Source of the DNA: Campylobacterales bacterium | GTDB lineage: Bacteria > Campylobacterota > Campylobacteria > Campylobacterales > JALSKU01 | Length of the DNA: 8,363 bases | Assembly (NCBI GenBank): GCA_027023175.1 | Contig: JALVWW010000256.1 | Location: 1 to 8,363 of the forward strand | Reading direction: 5' to 3' | Part shown: positions 1-7,071 of the stretch, piece after piece | Position numbering within the stretch: position 1 is the stretch's first letter | Layout of the letters: each line of letters opens with the position of its first letter | Position numbers and translations under genes: made by a program | The notes under the pieces: generated by a model | Told to the model about the DNA's origin: nothing | The model's database searches: none | The model's input: the letters and a program-made list of their open reading frames with translations, nothing else

Positions 1-9
1 AAATAGCAA

Positions 10-1167
10 ATGCAAAAAAAAGTAGGCTTTTTATCACATTTAGATCTAAATTTATATCTATTTCGTGCTCATATCATAAAAGAATTGATAAAAAGAGGTA
101 TAAAAGTTTATGCTATCTGCCCAAAAGGAGATAAAAACAGAGCTTTAAAAGAGATGGGGTGTAAAGTTGTAAATTACAATATACAAAGAGAAAGCATCAA
201 TCCTTTTAAAGAAAAACAAACTATCGATAACATTTACCAAGCTATAAAAGATTTGGATCTTGATATGATACACACCTTTACCGCAAAACCCAATATCTAC
301 GGCACATTTGCTGCTAAAAAAGCAAATATTCCTATTATATTAAATTTAGTAGAGGGACTGGGGTCATTTTATGTGCATAATAATTTCAAGAATATCATAA
401 TAAGAACTATCATGGAAATGCTTTATAAAAGAGCATTTTCAAAGAGCAACGGATGTGTATTTGTTAATGACGATGACCCAAAATACATGATAAAAAAAGG
501 TATCATACAAGAAAAAAAAGTCAAAACCATAAAAAGTGTCGGAGTAGATACCAAAAAGTTTGATATATCAAAATTTGACAAAGAAAAGATAATAGAGATA
601 AAATCAAAAAATAATTTAAAAGATAAAACAGTTGTGCTTATGATAGCAAGAGCCATTTGGGACAAAGGAATAAAAGAGTTTTACAAAAGTGCCAAAACTT
701 TAAAACAAAAGTATCAAAATATAGAATTTGTACTAGTTGGTCCAGCAGATGAAGGAAACCATACTTGTGCAAGTAAAGAGTATCTTCAAAGTGGAAAAGT
801 AAAATGGCTAGGACTTAGAGATGATATACCTGAACTTATTGCCATATCGGATGTATTTGTTTTACCAAGTTATAGAGAGGGATTGCCTGTAACTTTGATG
901 GAAGCTGCTTCCATGAGTAAACCTATCGTTACAACCGATACAACTGGATGTAAAGATGTTGTCAAAGATGGATATAACGGTTATTTAGTACCTGTAAAAG
1001 ATAGTAAAACTTTGGCAAACAAGATAGAAAAACTTATCTTGGATAAAAAACTAAGAAAAGAGTTTGGAAAAAATGGGAGAAAAATGACTGAAGAGCTTTT
1101 TGATATAGATAAAATTGTCAAACAATATATGGATTACTATAAAGAAAAAGGACTTTTTGATGTATAA
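10..1167 (+). CDS. pglA: PglA-like family 4 glycosyltransferase (GT4)
   Basis: A GT-B fold glycosyltransferase of 385 residues, close in length to C. jejuni PglA (about 376), which adds GalNAc to undecaprenyl-diphosphate-linked bacillosamine on the cytoplasmic face of the inner membrane. Visible hallmarks are an N-terminal FLSHLDLNLYLFR segment, the VEGLGSFY segment near residues 115-122, a conserved IARAIWDKG loop near 213-221, and the C-terminal EX7E donor-site motif with E290 and E298 (EGLPVTLME). The start at 10 is the first possible one because an in-frame TAG sits at 4-6; that TAG may also end an upstream gene. Too little upstream sequence is present to judge a ribosome binding site. 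The 3' end overlaps the PglC-like gene by 8 bases, so the two are translationally coupled. The donor sugar cannot be read from sequence; GalNAc is inferred from the family and the neighbours. Confidence 0.85.
   Translation: MQKKVGFLSHLDLNLYLFRAHIIKELIKRGIKVYAICPKGDKNRALKEMGCKVVNYNIQRESINPFKEKQTIDNIYQAIKDLDLDMIHTFTAKPNIYGTFAAKKANIPIILNLVEGLGSFYVHNNFKNIIIRTIMEMLYKRAFSKSNGCVFVNDDDPKYMIKKGIIQEKKVKTIKSVGVDTKKFDISKFDKEKIIEIKSKNNLKDKTVVLMIARAIWDKGIKEFYKSAKTLKQKYQNIEFVLVGPADEGNHTCASKEYLQSGKVKWLGLRDDIPELIAISDVFVLPSYREGLPVTLMEAASMSKPIVTTDTTGCKDVVKDGYNGYLVPVKDSKTLANKIEKLILDKKLRKEFGKNGRKMTEELFDIDKIVKQYMDYYKEKGLFDV
1148..1152 (+). promoter_or_regulatory. Ribosome binding site for the PglC-like gene
   Basis: AAGGA lies 7 bases before the ATG at 1160, inside the end of the preceding glycosyltransferase gene. 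It fixes the start at 1160 rather than at an in-frame start 45 bases upstream. Confidence 0.75.
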
Positions 1168-1765
1168 AAACTTTTTTAAGCCTCTGTTTGATAAGTTGCT
1201 TTCCTTATTTTTTATTATCATCTTTTTACCAATCATGATAATAATAGCTATAGCTATTTATATATGGGATGGAAGATCTGTTATCTTTACTCAAAACCGT
1301 CCAGGCTATAAAGGGAAAATATTTAAGATATATAAGTTTCGTACAATGACAAATGAAAAAGATGAAAATGGAAAACTTTTACCTGATGAAAAAAGGCTTA
1401 AAGGAGTTGGAAAGTTTATCCGCTCTACCTCTCTTGATGAGATTCCACAACTTTTCAATGTACTAAAAGGCGATATGAGTTTTATTGGACCTAGACCACT
1501 TTTAGTAGAATATCTACCACTTTATAATGATAGACAAAAAAAAAGACATGATGTAAAACCTGGCATCACCGGCTGGGCACAGGTAAATGGAAGAAATGCT
1601 ATAAGTTGGAAGAAAAAACTCGAATATGATGTATGGTATGTGGAAAATATCTCTTTTTTACTTGATATGAAAATATTATGGCTGACATTTTTAAAGGTTA
1701 TCATAAGAGATGGAGTTAACTCTAACACTCATGCAACTATGGAGAAATTTACAGGTGATGATTAA
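1160..1765 (+). CDS. pglC: PglC-like phosphoglycosyl transferase (initiating sugar-1-phosphate transferase)
   Basis: A small monotopic phosphoglycosyl transferase of 201 residues, essentially the size of C. jejuni PglC (200). The family transfers a sugar phosphate, UDP-diNAcBac in C. jejuni, onto undecaprenyl phosphate to start a lipid-linked glycan. Residues 1-37 form the hydrophobic re-entrant membrane helix with the helix-breaking P24. The catalytic Asp-Glu pair is D93-E94 (STSLDEIPQ), followed by KGDMSF, the GPRP motif with R112, and the PGITGWAQVNGRNAISW block typical of the family. All these positions coincide with the C. jejuni numbering. The start at 1160 is chosen from the ribosome binding site and the length match. 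A 9-base A run lies at 1536-1544. The sequence strongly supports the PglC subgroup; the exact UDP-sugar may differ from diNAcBac because the neighbouring modification gene is different here. Confidence 0.92.
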   Translation: MYKNFFKPLFDKLLSLFFIIIFLPIMIIIAIAIYIWDGRSVIFTQNRPGYKGKIFKIYKFRTMTNEKDENGKLLPDEKRLKGVGKFIRSTSLDEIPQLFNVLKGDMSFIGPRPLLVEYLPLYNDRQKKRHDVKPGITGWAQVNGRNAISWKKKLEYDVWYVENISFLLDMKILWLTFLKVIIRDGVNSNTHATMEKFTGDD

Positions 1766-1777
1766 ATACTTAATGTA

Positions 1778-1786
1778 TGGTATAAT
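1778..1786 (+). promoter_or_regulatory. Candidate extended -10 promoter element
   Basis: TGGTATAAT fits the extended -10 consensus TGnTATAAT exactly and lies in the only real intergenic gap of the operon. No convincing -35 hexamer is visible, which is common for sigma-70 promoters in Campylobacterota. A transcript would start near 1793 and give a leader of about 17 bases before the ATG at 1810. In such AT-rich DNA a chance match is possible, so this is a candidate only. Confidence 0.45.
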
Positions 1787-1809
1787 AAAACAAATAATTT
1801 GATAGTTGG

Positions 1810-2781
1810 ATGTATAAATATATGATAAACAATATACTCATAACAAGTGCAGGCAGGAGAGTAAGCCTTGTAAAAAGTTTTCAACAGACCATAAAAAAGT
1901 ATAATAAAAATGCAAAAGTATATACTTGTGATATAAATCCTATCTTAAGTAGTGCGTGTCATATATCAGATGGATTTTTAAAAGTTCCCAGAGTTACTGA
2001 TAAAGATTATATACATATTTTAAAAAACTTTTGCATAGAAAAAGATATATCTATTGTTGTTCCTACAATAGATACCGAACTTTCAATATTGGCAACAGCA
2101 AAAGATAATTTTAAAAAGGATGGTATTTTTATAGCTATTTCCTCAAAAGATATATGTGATACATTTTATCTTAAAAATTCTACAGAAAGATTTTTTCTTG
2201 ATAATGGCTTCGATACTCCAAAAAGTATAAAAGACATACAAAACTGTAGTTATCCAATATTTGCTAAACTAAACAACTCTTCATGTTCTATCGGTGCGCA
2301 GATAGTTTATACACCCAAAAAGGCAAGAGAGCTGGCAAAGGATAAAAATTACCAGTTCCAGGAGTATATTGAAGGTAATGAGTACACTATAGATATTTTT
2401 ATAGACAGTAGAAACAATATCATATCCATAGTTCCAAGACTTAGACTTGAGGTGAGAGCAGGTGAAGTTAGCAAAGCAAAAACCGTAAAAGATAGGCAGA
2501 TAATAAATGTGATAAAAAAGCTATGTAGCATTTTAGAAGGAGCTTATGGCTGCCTGACTGTCCAACTTTTTAAAACTAAAGAAAACAAGATTGTTTTTAT
2601 CGAAATCAATCCAAGATTTGGAGGAGGATATCCTTTGTCATATTTAAGTGGAGCAAATTTTGCCAAGTATCTATTTGAAGATTTTTTAGGCAGGGATTTA
2701 AAATATAGTGAAGATTGGATAGATAACAACATTATGCTAAGATATGATGCGGAAGTGATAGTAGATGGTAATTGTTTTTGA
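1810..2781 (+). CDS. ATP-grasp family ligase (CarB/PylC-like)
   Basis: A 323-residue ATP-grasp protein. These enzymes activate a carboxylate as an acyl phosphate with ATP and join it to an amine or other nucleophile. The N-terminal pre-ATP-grasp segment opens with ILITSAGRRVSLV (residues 9-21). The central lysine K153 and the small-residue loop SSCSIGAQ (157-164) fit the nucleotide site, QEYIEGNE (184-191) the hinge strand, and EINPRFGGG (265-273) the Mg-binding end with E265 and N267. It stands where the bacillosamine acetyltransferase pglD stands in C. jejuni, so I infer that it acylates the 4-amino group of the UDP-sugar made by the PglF-like and PglE-like enzymes; substrate and acyl group are unknown. 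No clear ribosome binding site precedes the ATG at 1810; the ATG at 1822 is an alternative that would give the more usual short N-terminus. The 3' end overlaps the HAD gene by 17 bases. Confidence 0.85.
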   Translation: MYKYMINNILITSAGRRVSLVKSFQQTIKKYNKNAKVYTCDINPILSSACHISDGFLKVPRVTDKDYIHILKNFCIEKDISIVVPTIDTELSILATAKDNFKKDGIFIAISSKDICDTFYLKNSTERFFLDNGFDTPKSIKDIQNCSYPIFAKLNNSSCSIGAQIVYTPKKARELAKDKNYQFQEYIEGNEYTIDIFIDSRNNIISIVPRLRLEVRAGEVSKAKTVKDRQIINVIKKLCSILEGAYGCLTVQLFKTKENKIVFIEINPRFGGGYPLSYLSGANFAKYLFEDFLGRDLKYSEDWIDNNIMLRYDAEVIVDGNCF

Positions 2782-3394
2782 TCTTGATGATACATTGTAT
2801 AATGAGATAGATTTTGTAAAAAGTGGCTTTAACGAGATAAGTAAATTTTTAGGAGATAAAAAATATTTTTACTTTATGTGGAGTGAATTTTGCCAAAATG
2901 GAAGCGGCAAAATATTTGATAGTTTGATAAAAAACTTCAACCTAAACATTCCTCTGCAAAAGCTGATAGAGATATACAGATTTCACAAACCAAAGATAAA
3001 ACTGCCAAAAGAAAGCTTAGAGGTTTTAAAATTCTCACAACAGTATAAAACTGCACTGATAAGTGACGGACACTACATAATGCAACAAAATAAATTTGAT
3101 ACTTTAAATTTGGAAAAGTTTATTGAATTTTCTCTGTTTACTGACTTTTATCATACAAAAAAGCCTGATCCAAAACCATTTAAAATGGTAATGCAAAAAT
3201 ATAACAACGATAAAGAATTTATATATATATCAGATAATCCAAAAAAAGATTTTATAGCTCCAAAAAAATTGAATTGGAAAACTATAAGATATAAAAATCC
3301 TTGGGGAATTTACAAGGATTATAAAAATGATGCTAACTACGAAGTAGAAAATAGATCTAATATCATAGAAGTATTAAAGGAATTAAATGGATAG
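2765..3394 (+). CDS. HAD-superfamily hydrolase (probable phosphatase)
   Basis: A 209-residue haloacid dehalogenase-like protein with all four motifs. Motif I is DLDDTL with nucleophile D6 and acid D8; motif II is S100 in LISDG; motif III is K133 in KKPDPKPF; motif IV is SDNPKKDF with D157 and D162. About 90 residues between motifs I and II leave room for a helical C1-type cap, typical of small-molecule phosphatases. The start overlaps the ATP-grasp gene by 17 bases, with a weak GGAAG at 2751-2755 upstream, and the end overlaps the aminotransferase by 8 bases. This coupling implies a joint role with the ATP-grasp enzyme, for example dephosphorylating an intermediate or the acyl precursor; that role is inference. 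No known C. jejuni pgl gene corresponds to it. Confidence 0.87.
   Translation: MVIVFDLDDTLYNEIDFVKSGFNEISKFLGDKKYFYFMWSEFCQNGSGKIFDSLIKNFNLNIPLQKLIEIYRFHKPKIKLPKESLEVLKFSQQYKTALISDGHYIMQQNKFDTLNLEKFIEFSLFTDFYHTKKPDPKPFKMVMQKYNNDKEFIYISDNPKKDFIAPKKLNWKTIRYKNPWGIYKDYKNDANYEVENRSNIIEVLKELNG
3376..3381 (+). promoter_or_regulatory. Ribosome binding site for the PglE-like gene
   Basis: AAAGGA lies 5 bases before the ATG at 3387. It supports this start and therefore the N-terminal extension of the aminotransferase. Confidence 0.75.
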
Positions 3395-4553
3395 GCTCTC
3401 CTTGTTTAAAAAAACAAACTCTTCAAAAGAAGTAAACGCAAGCAGAGAGATCTCAAATAACCGACTTTTTCTATCGCCTCCTCATATGAGTGGCAATGAA
3501 CAAAAATATATCACTGAAGTTTTTAAAAGCAATTATATAGCACCGCTTGGAGAGTTTGTGAATAGATTTGAAGAGAGCATTAAAAATTATACAGGCACAA
3601 GATATACTCTTGCTACTTCCAGTGGTACAGCAGCTATCCATTTAGCTTTACGGGTACTTGGTATAGGCAAGAATGATATAGTTTTGGCTTCAACATTTAC
3701 TTTTATAGGCTCTATTGTGCCTATTTTATATCAAAATGCAACTCCTGTTTTTATAGACTCTGATGAAAGCTGGAATCTCTCACCTAAACTTTTTAAAAAG
3801 GCTATACAAGAGCTTCCAAAAAAGCCAAAGGCTTTGATAGTTACTCATCTTTACGGTCAAATGGCAAAGATAGATGAGATAGTACAAATTTGTAAAGAAA
3901 ACGGTATCTATCTTATTGAAGATGCGGCAGAGAGTTTGGGGGCAACTTACAAAGATAAACATAGCGGAACTTTTGGAGATCTTGGTATATATAGTTTTAA
4001 CGGCAATAAAATCATCACAACTTCCGGCGGAGGAATGCTTGTAAGCGATAACGAAGAGTGGATAAAAAGAGCTAAATTTTATGCAACTCAAGCCAGAGAG
4101 CCGTTTTTGCATTATGAACATAAAGAGTATGGATATAACTATCGAATGAGTAATATTTTAGCTGCTGTCGGTGTAGCTCAGATGGAAGTTTTGGATGATA
4201 GGATAAAAAAAGCTAGAGAAATTTTTGAATTTTACAAGAATGAACTAAGCAATATAAAAGAGATAAAATTTATGCCGGAGATTGAAAATAGTAAAGGAAA
4301 TAGATGGCTTACAACCCTTACTTTTGAAAAAACTGATCCTTTGAAAGTGATAAATAAACTTGAAAAAATCAATGTCGAATCCCGTCCTCTTTGGAAAAGT
4401 ATGCACTTACAACCTCTTTTTAAAGATACTTTGCATTTTAGCAATGGGGTTAGTGAAAAACTTTTCCAAACGGGTATATGCCTACCCTCTCCAACTGATG
4501 TTTCACTTGAAGAATTAAAAAAAGTAACAAGGACTATCAAACAAATATGTTAA
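3387..4553 (+). CDS. pglE: PglE-like UDP-4-amino-sugar aminotransferase (DegT/DnrJ/EryC1/StrS family)
   Basis: A PLP-dependent sugar aminotransferase of 388 residues, closely resembling C. jejuni PglE (386), which converts UDP-4-keto-6-deoxy-GlcNAc to UDP-4-amino-4,6-dideoxy-GlcNAc using glutamate. Matching blocks include FLSPPHMSGNE (28-38), FKSNYIAPLGEFVNRFE (46-62), the PLP-contacting EDAAESLG (178-185) and the Schiff-base lysine K208 in FNGNKIITTSGGGM. STQARE-like and GYNYRMSNILAA segments follow, and LPSPTD is near the C-terminus. About 26 polar residues precede the FLSPPHM block, where C. jejuni PglE has only a couple; the good ribosome binding site at 3376 indicates the extension is translated. 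The gene overlaps the HAD gene by 8 bases and the PglF-like gene by 7. It supplies the amine that the ATP-grasp ligase is proposed to modify. Confidence 0.92.
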   Translation: MDRLSLFKKTNSSKEVNASREISNNRLFLSPPHMSGNEQKYITEVFKSNYIAPLGEFVNRFEESIKNYTGTRYTLATSSGTAAIHLALRVLGIGKNDIVLASTFTFIGSIVPILYQNATPVFIDSDESWNLSPKLFKKAIQELPKKPKALIVTHLYGQMAKIDEIVQICKENGIYLIEDAAESLGATYKDKHSGTFGDLGIYSFNGNKIITTSGGGMLVSDNEEWIKRAKFYATQAREPFLHYEHKEYGYNYRMSNILAAVGVAQMEVLDDRIKKAREIFEFYKNELSNIKEIKFMPEIENSKGNRWLTTLTFEKTDPLKVINKLEKINVESRPLWKSMHLQPLFKDTLHFSNGVSEKLFQTGICLPSPTDVSLEELKKVTRTIKQIC

Positions 4554-6325
4554 AAAAAATTTTAAAACCAACAAATACAAAAAGGGTCTTGTTCTTTTTG
4601 TTAGGCGATATTGGCATATCTATATTTACCATATATATCTCATTTTTATTGCGTTTCAACTTTCATATCCCTGAGATTTATTATTATAGTTTATATAAAA
4701 CAGTATCTATCGTTATACCGTTAAAGATAATTGCATTTTATTATTATCATCTGTATCAGATGGTTTGGAGATATTTTGGTTTCACAGAATATAAAAAACT
4801 TATATATGCACATATTGTAACTTATGGCTCATTTATCATCATATTTATACTTTTATACCGATACTTTTCCCCTTTTCCAAGAAGCGTTATAGTAATAGAT
4901 ATGTTTTTATCATTGGTGTTTATAGGTTTTTTTAGGGCACTTAAAAGATTTTTACTTGAAAAGCATACAAAACATATAGATAAAGCTGCTATTTTTGGAA
5001 CAAATGATAACACTTCTACTATTATTAAAAGTACTTTGGATGGAAGCATTGAGTACGATATAAAAGTTATCATGGATGATCATTATGCAGGAAATTATTT
5101 TTCAGATATACCTGTTTGCAGCTATAAACAACTAAAAGATTTTATACAAAGATACCACATACAAACCATACTTATCACAAAAGAGCTTTCGCAAAAAGAG
5201 CTCAATGAATACATAGATAAATTTTATAAACTTGGTATCAAAAAGATAAAACAAGTCAAGTTTTTTAGTGAAGATGCAACTCCCTCTTTAAAAGACATTT
5301 CTATAGAAGATTTACTCGCAAGACATCCTAAAGACTTGGATAAAGAAAAAATTTCTTCTTTTCTTAAAAATAAAACCGTTCTTGTAACAGGAGCTGGAGG
5401 AAGCATAGGAAGTGAGATATGCAGACAGTGTGAAAAATACGGTGTCAAAGAGCTTATAATGCTTGACCACAGCGAGTACAACCTCTATATGATAGAGCAG
5501 GAGATAAAAAACATAACAACAAAAGCGGTTATGCAAAGTGTTACAAACAAAGAGTATCTTGATAAGACTTTTCAAAAATATAAGCCTGATATTGTTATAC
5601 ATGCCGCCGCATACAAACATGTTCCTTTGGTTGAGGAAAACATACAAGAAGGAATACTCAACAATGTTCTTGGAACAAAAAATGTTATAGATACTTCTAT
5701 AAAAAATGGTGTTAAAAAGTTTGTGCTGATTTCTACAGACAAAGCAGTCCGTCCAACAAATGTCATGGGAGCTACCAAAAGGATATGTGAACTGTATGCA
5801 CAAAATGTCATATCAAACAGTACAGAGATAGTTGCTGTAAGATTTGGAAATGTGCTTGGAAGCAGCGGAAGCGTGATACCGAAATTTAAAGCTCAAATTG
5901 AAAAAGGCGGACCGGTAACCGTAACTCATCCTGATATCACCAGGTACTTCATGCTCATATCAGAAGCTTGTAAATTAGTACTTCAAGCAGCTGCGATAGG
6001 CAAAGGTGGAGAGATATTTATCCTGGATATGGGAGAGCCTGTCAAGATAGTGGACTTGGCAAAAAAGATGTGCGAACTTAGTGGAAAAAATAATATAGAG
6101 ATAAAATTTACTGGACTAAGACCTGGAGAAAAACTTTATGAAGAGTTACTTATAGATGATACAAACTGCAACACAGAGTATGACTCCATCACCATTGCAA
6201 AATCAACTAATTATAACATAGATACTTTAAAAAATGATATTGAAGAATTGCTCTCTTGCAAGGATAAGCTATCCAAATTAAAGCAAATCGTTCCTGAGTT
6301 TAATCATCAAAACAATACGAAGTAA
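4547..6325 (+). CDS. pglF: PglF-like membrane UDP-GlcNAc 4,6-dehydratase
   Basis: At 592 residues it matches C. jejuni PglF (about 590), the inner-membrane UDP-GlcNAc C6-dehydratase that makes the 4-keto-6-deoxy sugar for the aminotransferase. Four hydrophobic segments occupy roughly residues 13-36, 51-70, 87-107 and 113-135. A CoA-binding-like Rossmann region lies near 146-240, and a short-chain dehydrogenase/reductase domain follows from about 276. The NAD site is TGAGGSIGSE (281-290), then HAAAYKHVPLVEEN (352-365). The catalytic region has STDKAV with T397 and K399 and, instead of the usual Tyr-X3-Lys, MGATK with M407 and K411, the hallmark of this inverting/retaining dehydratase subgroup. 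The ATG lies within the last codons of the aminotransferase (7-base overlap); an AAGGA at 4529-4533 is 13 bases away, rather far. The last 48 bases overlap the oppositely oriented glycosyltransferase gene. Confidence 0.93.
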   Translation: MLKKILKPTNTKRVLFFLLGDIGISIFTIYISFLLRFNFHIPEIYYYSLYKTVSIVIPLKIIAFYYYHLYQMVWRYFGFTEYKKLIYAHIVTYGSFIIIFILLYRYFSPFPRSVIVIDMFLSLVFIGFFRALKRFLLEKHTKHIDKAAIFGTNDNTSTIIKSTLDGSIEYDIKVIMDDHYAGNYFSDIPVCSYKQLKDFIQRYHIQTILITKELSQKELNEYIDKFYKLGIKKIKQVKFFSEDATPSLKDISIEDLLARHPKDLDKEKISSFLKNKTVLVTGAGGSIGSEICRQCEKYGVKELIMLDHSEYNLYMIEQEIKNITTKAVMQSVTNKEYLDKTFQKYKPDIVIHAAAYKHVPLVEENIQEGILNNVLGTKNVIDTSIKNGVKKFVLISTDKAVRPTNVMGATKRICELYAQNVISNSTEIVAVRFGNVLGSSGSVIPKFKAQIEKGGPVTVTHPDITRYFMLISEACKLVLQAAAIGKGGEIFILDMGEPVKIVDLAKKMCELSGKNNIEIKFTGLRPGEKLYEELLIDDTNCNTEYDSITIAKSTNYNIDTLKNDIEELLSCKDKLSKLKQIVPEFNHQNNTK

Positions 6326-7066
6326 CTCTTCGTTGTTATGTTTTTTTGCTCCTTTTTCCAAGATGTTTAGCTTTTTTTCTATTATTTTTTTTACTTTTTT
6401 ATCCTTTTTGAATTTTAAAAGAGAGTATATATGATGCAGGTCTATAAACTTTATGGTTTTTGAGAGTTGGTCATCACCGGCATATTTAGTGATAAGTTTT
6501 TCTTTGATAAGTCCTATCTCATACTTTTTTGATATCCTAAGCCACAAGTCATAATCTTCGCAAACTTTTTTACTCTCATCAAAAAGCCCTACATCATTTA
6601 GTATGCTTTTATGCAGCATCACACTGCTTGGAGCAATTTTACAGGTTTGAAGATTGTCATAAAAGCACTGACCACTTGGTTTTTGTAATCTTTTTGGATA
6701 TTTAACCTCCCTGCCCTCCCTTATCCACTTCTCTTCGGTATGACAAAATTTAACTGAAGGATTTTTTTCAAAAAATTCCATCTGTTTTTGAAGCTTATCA
6801 CTCATCCACTCATCATCACTGTCTAAAAAAGCTATCCATTCTCCTTTTGCGGCTTTTATACCTTTGTTTCTAGCACTGCTCACACCTCTATTTTCTTGAT
6901 AGACATATCTTATGTCAAACTCATATTTTAGCTTTGCGGTGTCATCATTTGAGCCGTCATCTATTACTATGATTTCATGCTCTTTGTATGTTTGATTTAG
7001 GACTGAGTGTATCGCTCTTTTTGCAAGTTTATAGCGGTTAAAGATAGGTATAATGATACTTACCAA
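6278..7066 (-). CDS. Family 2 glycosyltransferase (GT2)
   Basis: A soluble GT-A fold glycosyltransferase of 262 residues. It opens with SIIIPIFNRYKLAKRAIHSV, has the nucleotide-binding VIDDGSNDDT (D36, D37), the RGVSSARNKGI segment (60-70), and the metal-binding FLDSDDEW with D82, D84 and D85. CEDYDLWLR (169-177) supplies the candidate catalytic acid region near E170-D171. The C-terminal third is lysine-rich and helical. No membrane segment is evident. The start codon is TTG (7066-7064 on the minus strand): no ATG precedes the SIIIP strand, and AAAGG at 7081-7077 lies about 10 bases upstream. It begins 5 bases after the NuoG-like gene stop, so it is probably co-transcribed with it. Acceptor and donor are unknown. 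It converges on, and overlaps by 48 bases, the PglF-like gene, so it is near but not in the pgl-like operon. Confidence 0.9.
   Translation of the reverse strand: MVSIIIPIFNRYKLAKRAIHSVLNQTYKEHEIIVIDDGSNDDTAKLKYEFDIRYVYQENRGVSSARNKGIKAAKGEWIAFLDSDDEWMSDKLQKQMEFFEKNPSVKFCHTEEKWIREGREVKYPKRLQKPSGQCFYDNLQTCKIAPSSVMLHKSILNDVGLFDESKKVCEDYDLWLRISKKYEIGLIKEKLITKYAGDDQLSKTIKFIDLHHIYSLLKFKKDKKVKKIIEKKLNILEKGAKKHNNEELLRIVLMIKLRNDLL
6311..6347 (+). terminator. Candidate rho-independent terminator of the pgl-like operon
   Basis: CGAAG (6318-6322) pairs with CTTCG (6328-6332) around a 5-base loop. The stem continues, after a 2-base bulge at 6316-6317, with AACAA (6311-6315) pairing to TTGTT (6333-6337). 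A run of seven T follows at 6341-6347. The TAA of the PglF-like gene is partly in the loop (6323-6325). The stem is AT-rich and bulged, so strength is uncertain. The whole element also codes for the C-terminal region of the opposite-strand glycosyltransferase. Confidence 0.6.
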
Positions 7067-7071
7067 AGTTG

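Noticed and set aside
1115..1159. Possible 15-residue upstream extension of the PglC-like protein
   Set aside because: It lies inside the preceding gene, has no matching ribosome binding site, and would precede the conserved N-terminus; AAGGA at 1148 points to 1160.
3780..4121. Open frame on the minus strand inside the aminotransferase gene
   Set aside because: Lies opposite the conserved PLP-binding region, with no motif and no plausible ribosome binding site; best explained as a shadow of the real gene.
5312..5803. Long open frame on the minus strand inside the pglF-like gene
   Set aside because: It runs opposite the most conserved part of the dehydratase domain, has no recognisable motif and a cysteine- and phenylalanine-rich composition typical of antisense reading.
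6262..6274. Perfect short palindrome GGATA-AGC-TATCC just past the GT2 stop on the minus strand
   Set aside because: It could be a hairpin, but no T-run follows on either strand and it lies within pglF coding sequence, so it is not called a terminator.
1..6325. A hidden pglD acetyltransferase or an oligosaccharyltransferase (pglB)
   Set aside because: No hexapeptide-repeat acetyltransferase and no multi-membrane STT3-type protein with a WWDYG motif is encoded in any part of the window; either could lie outside it.
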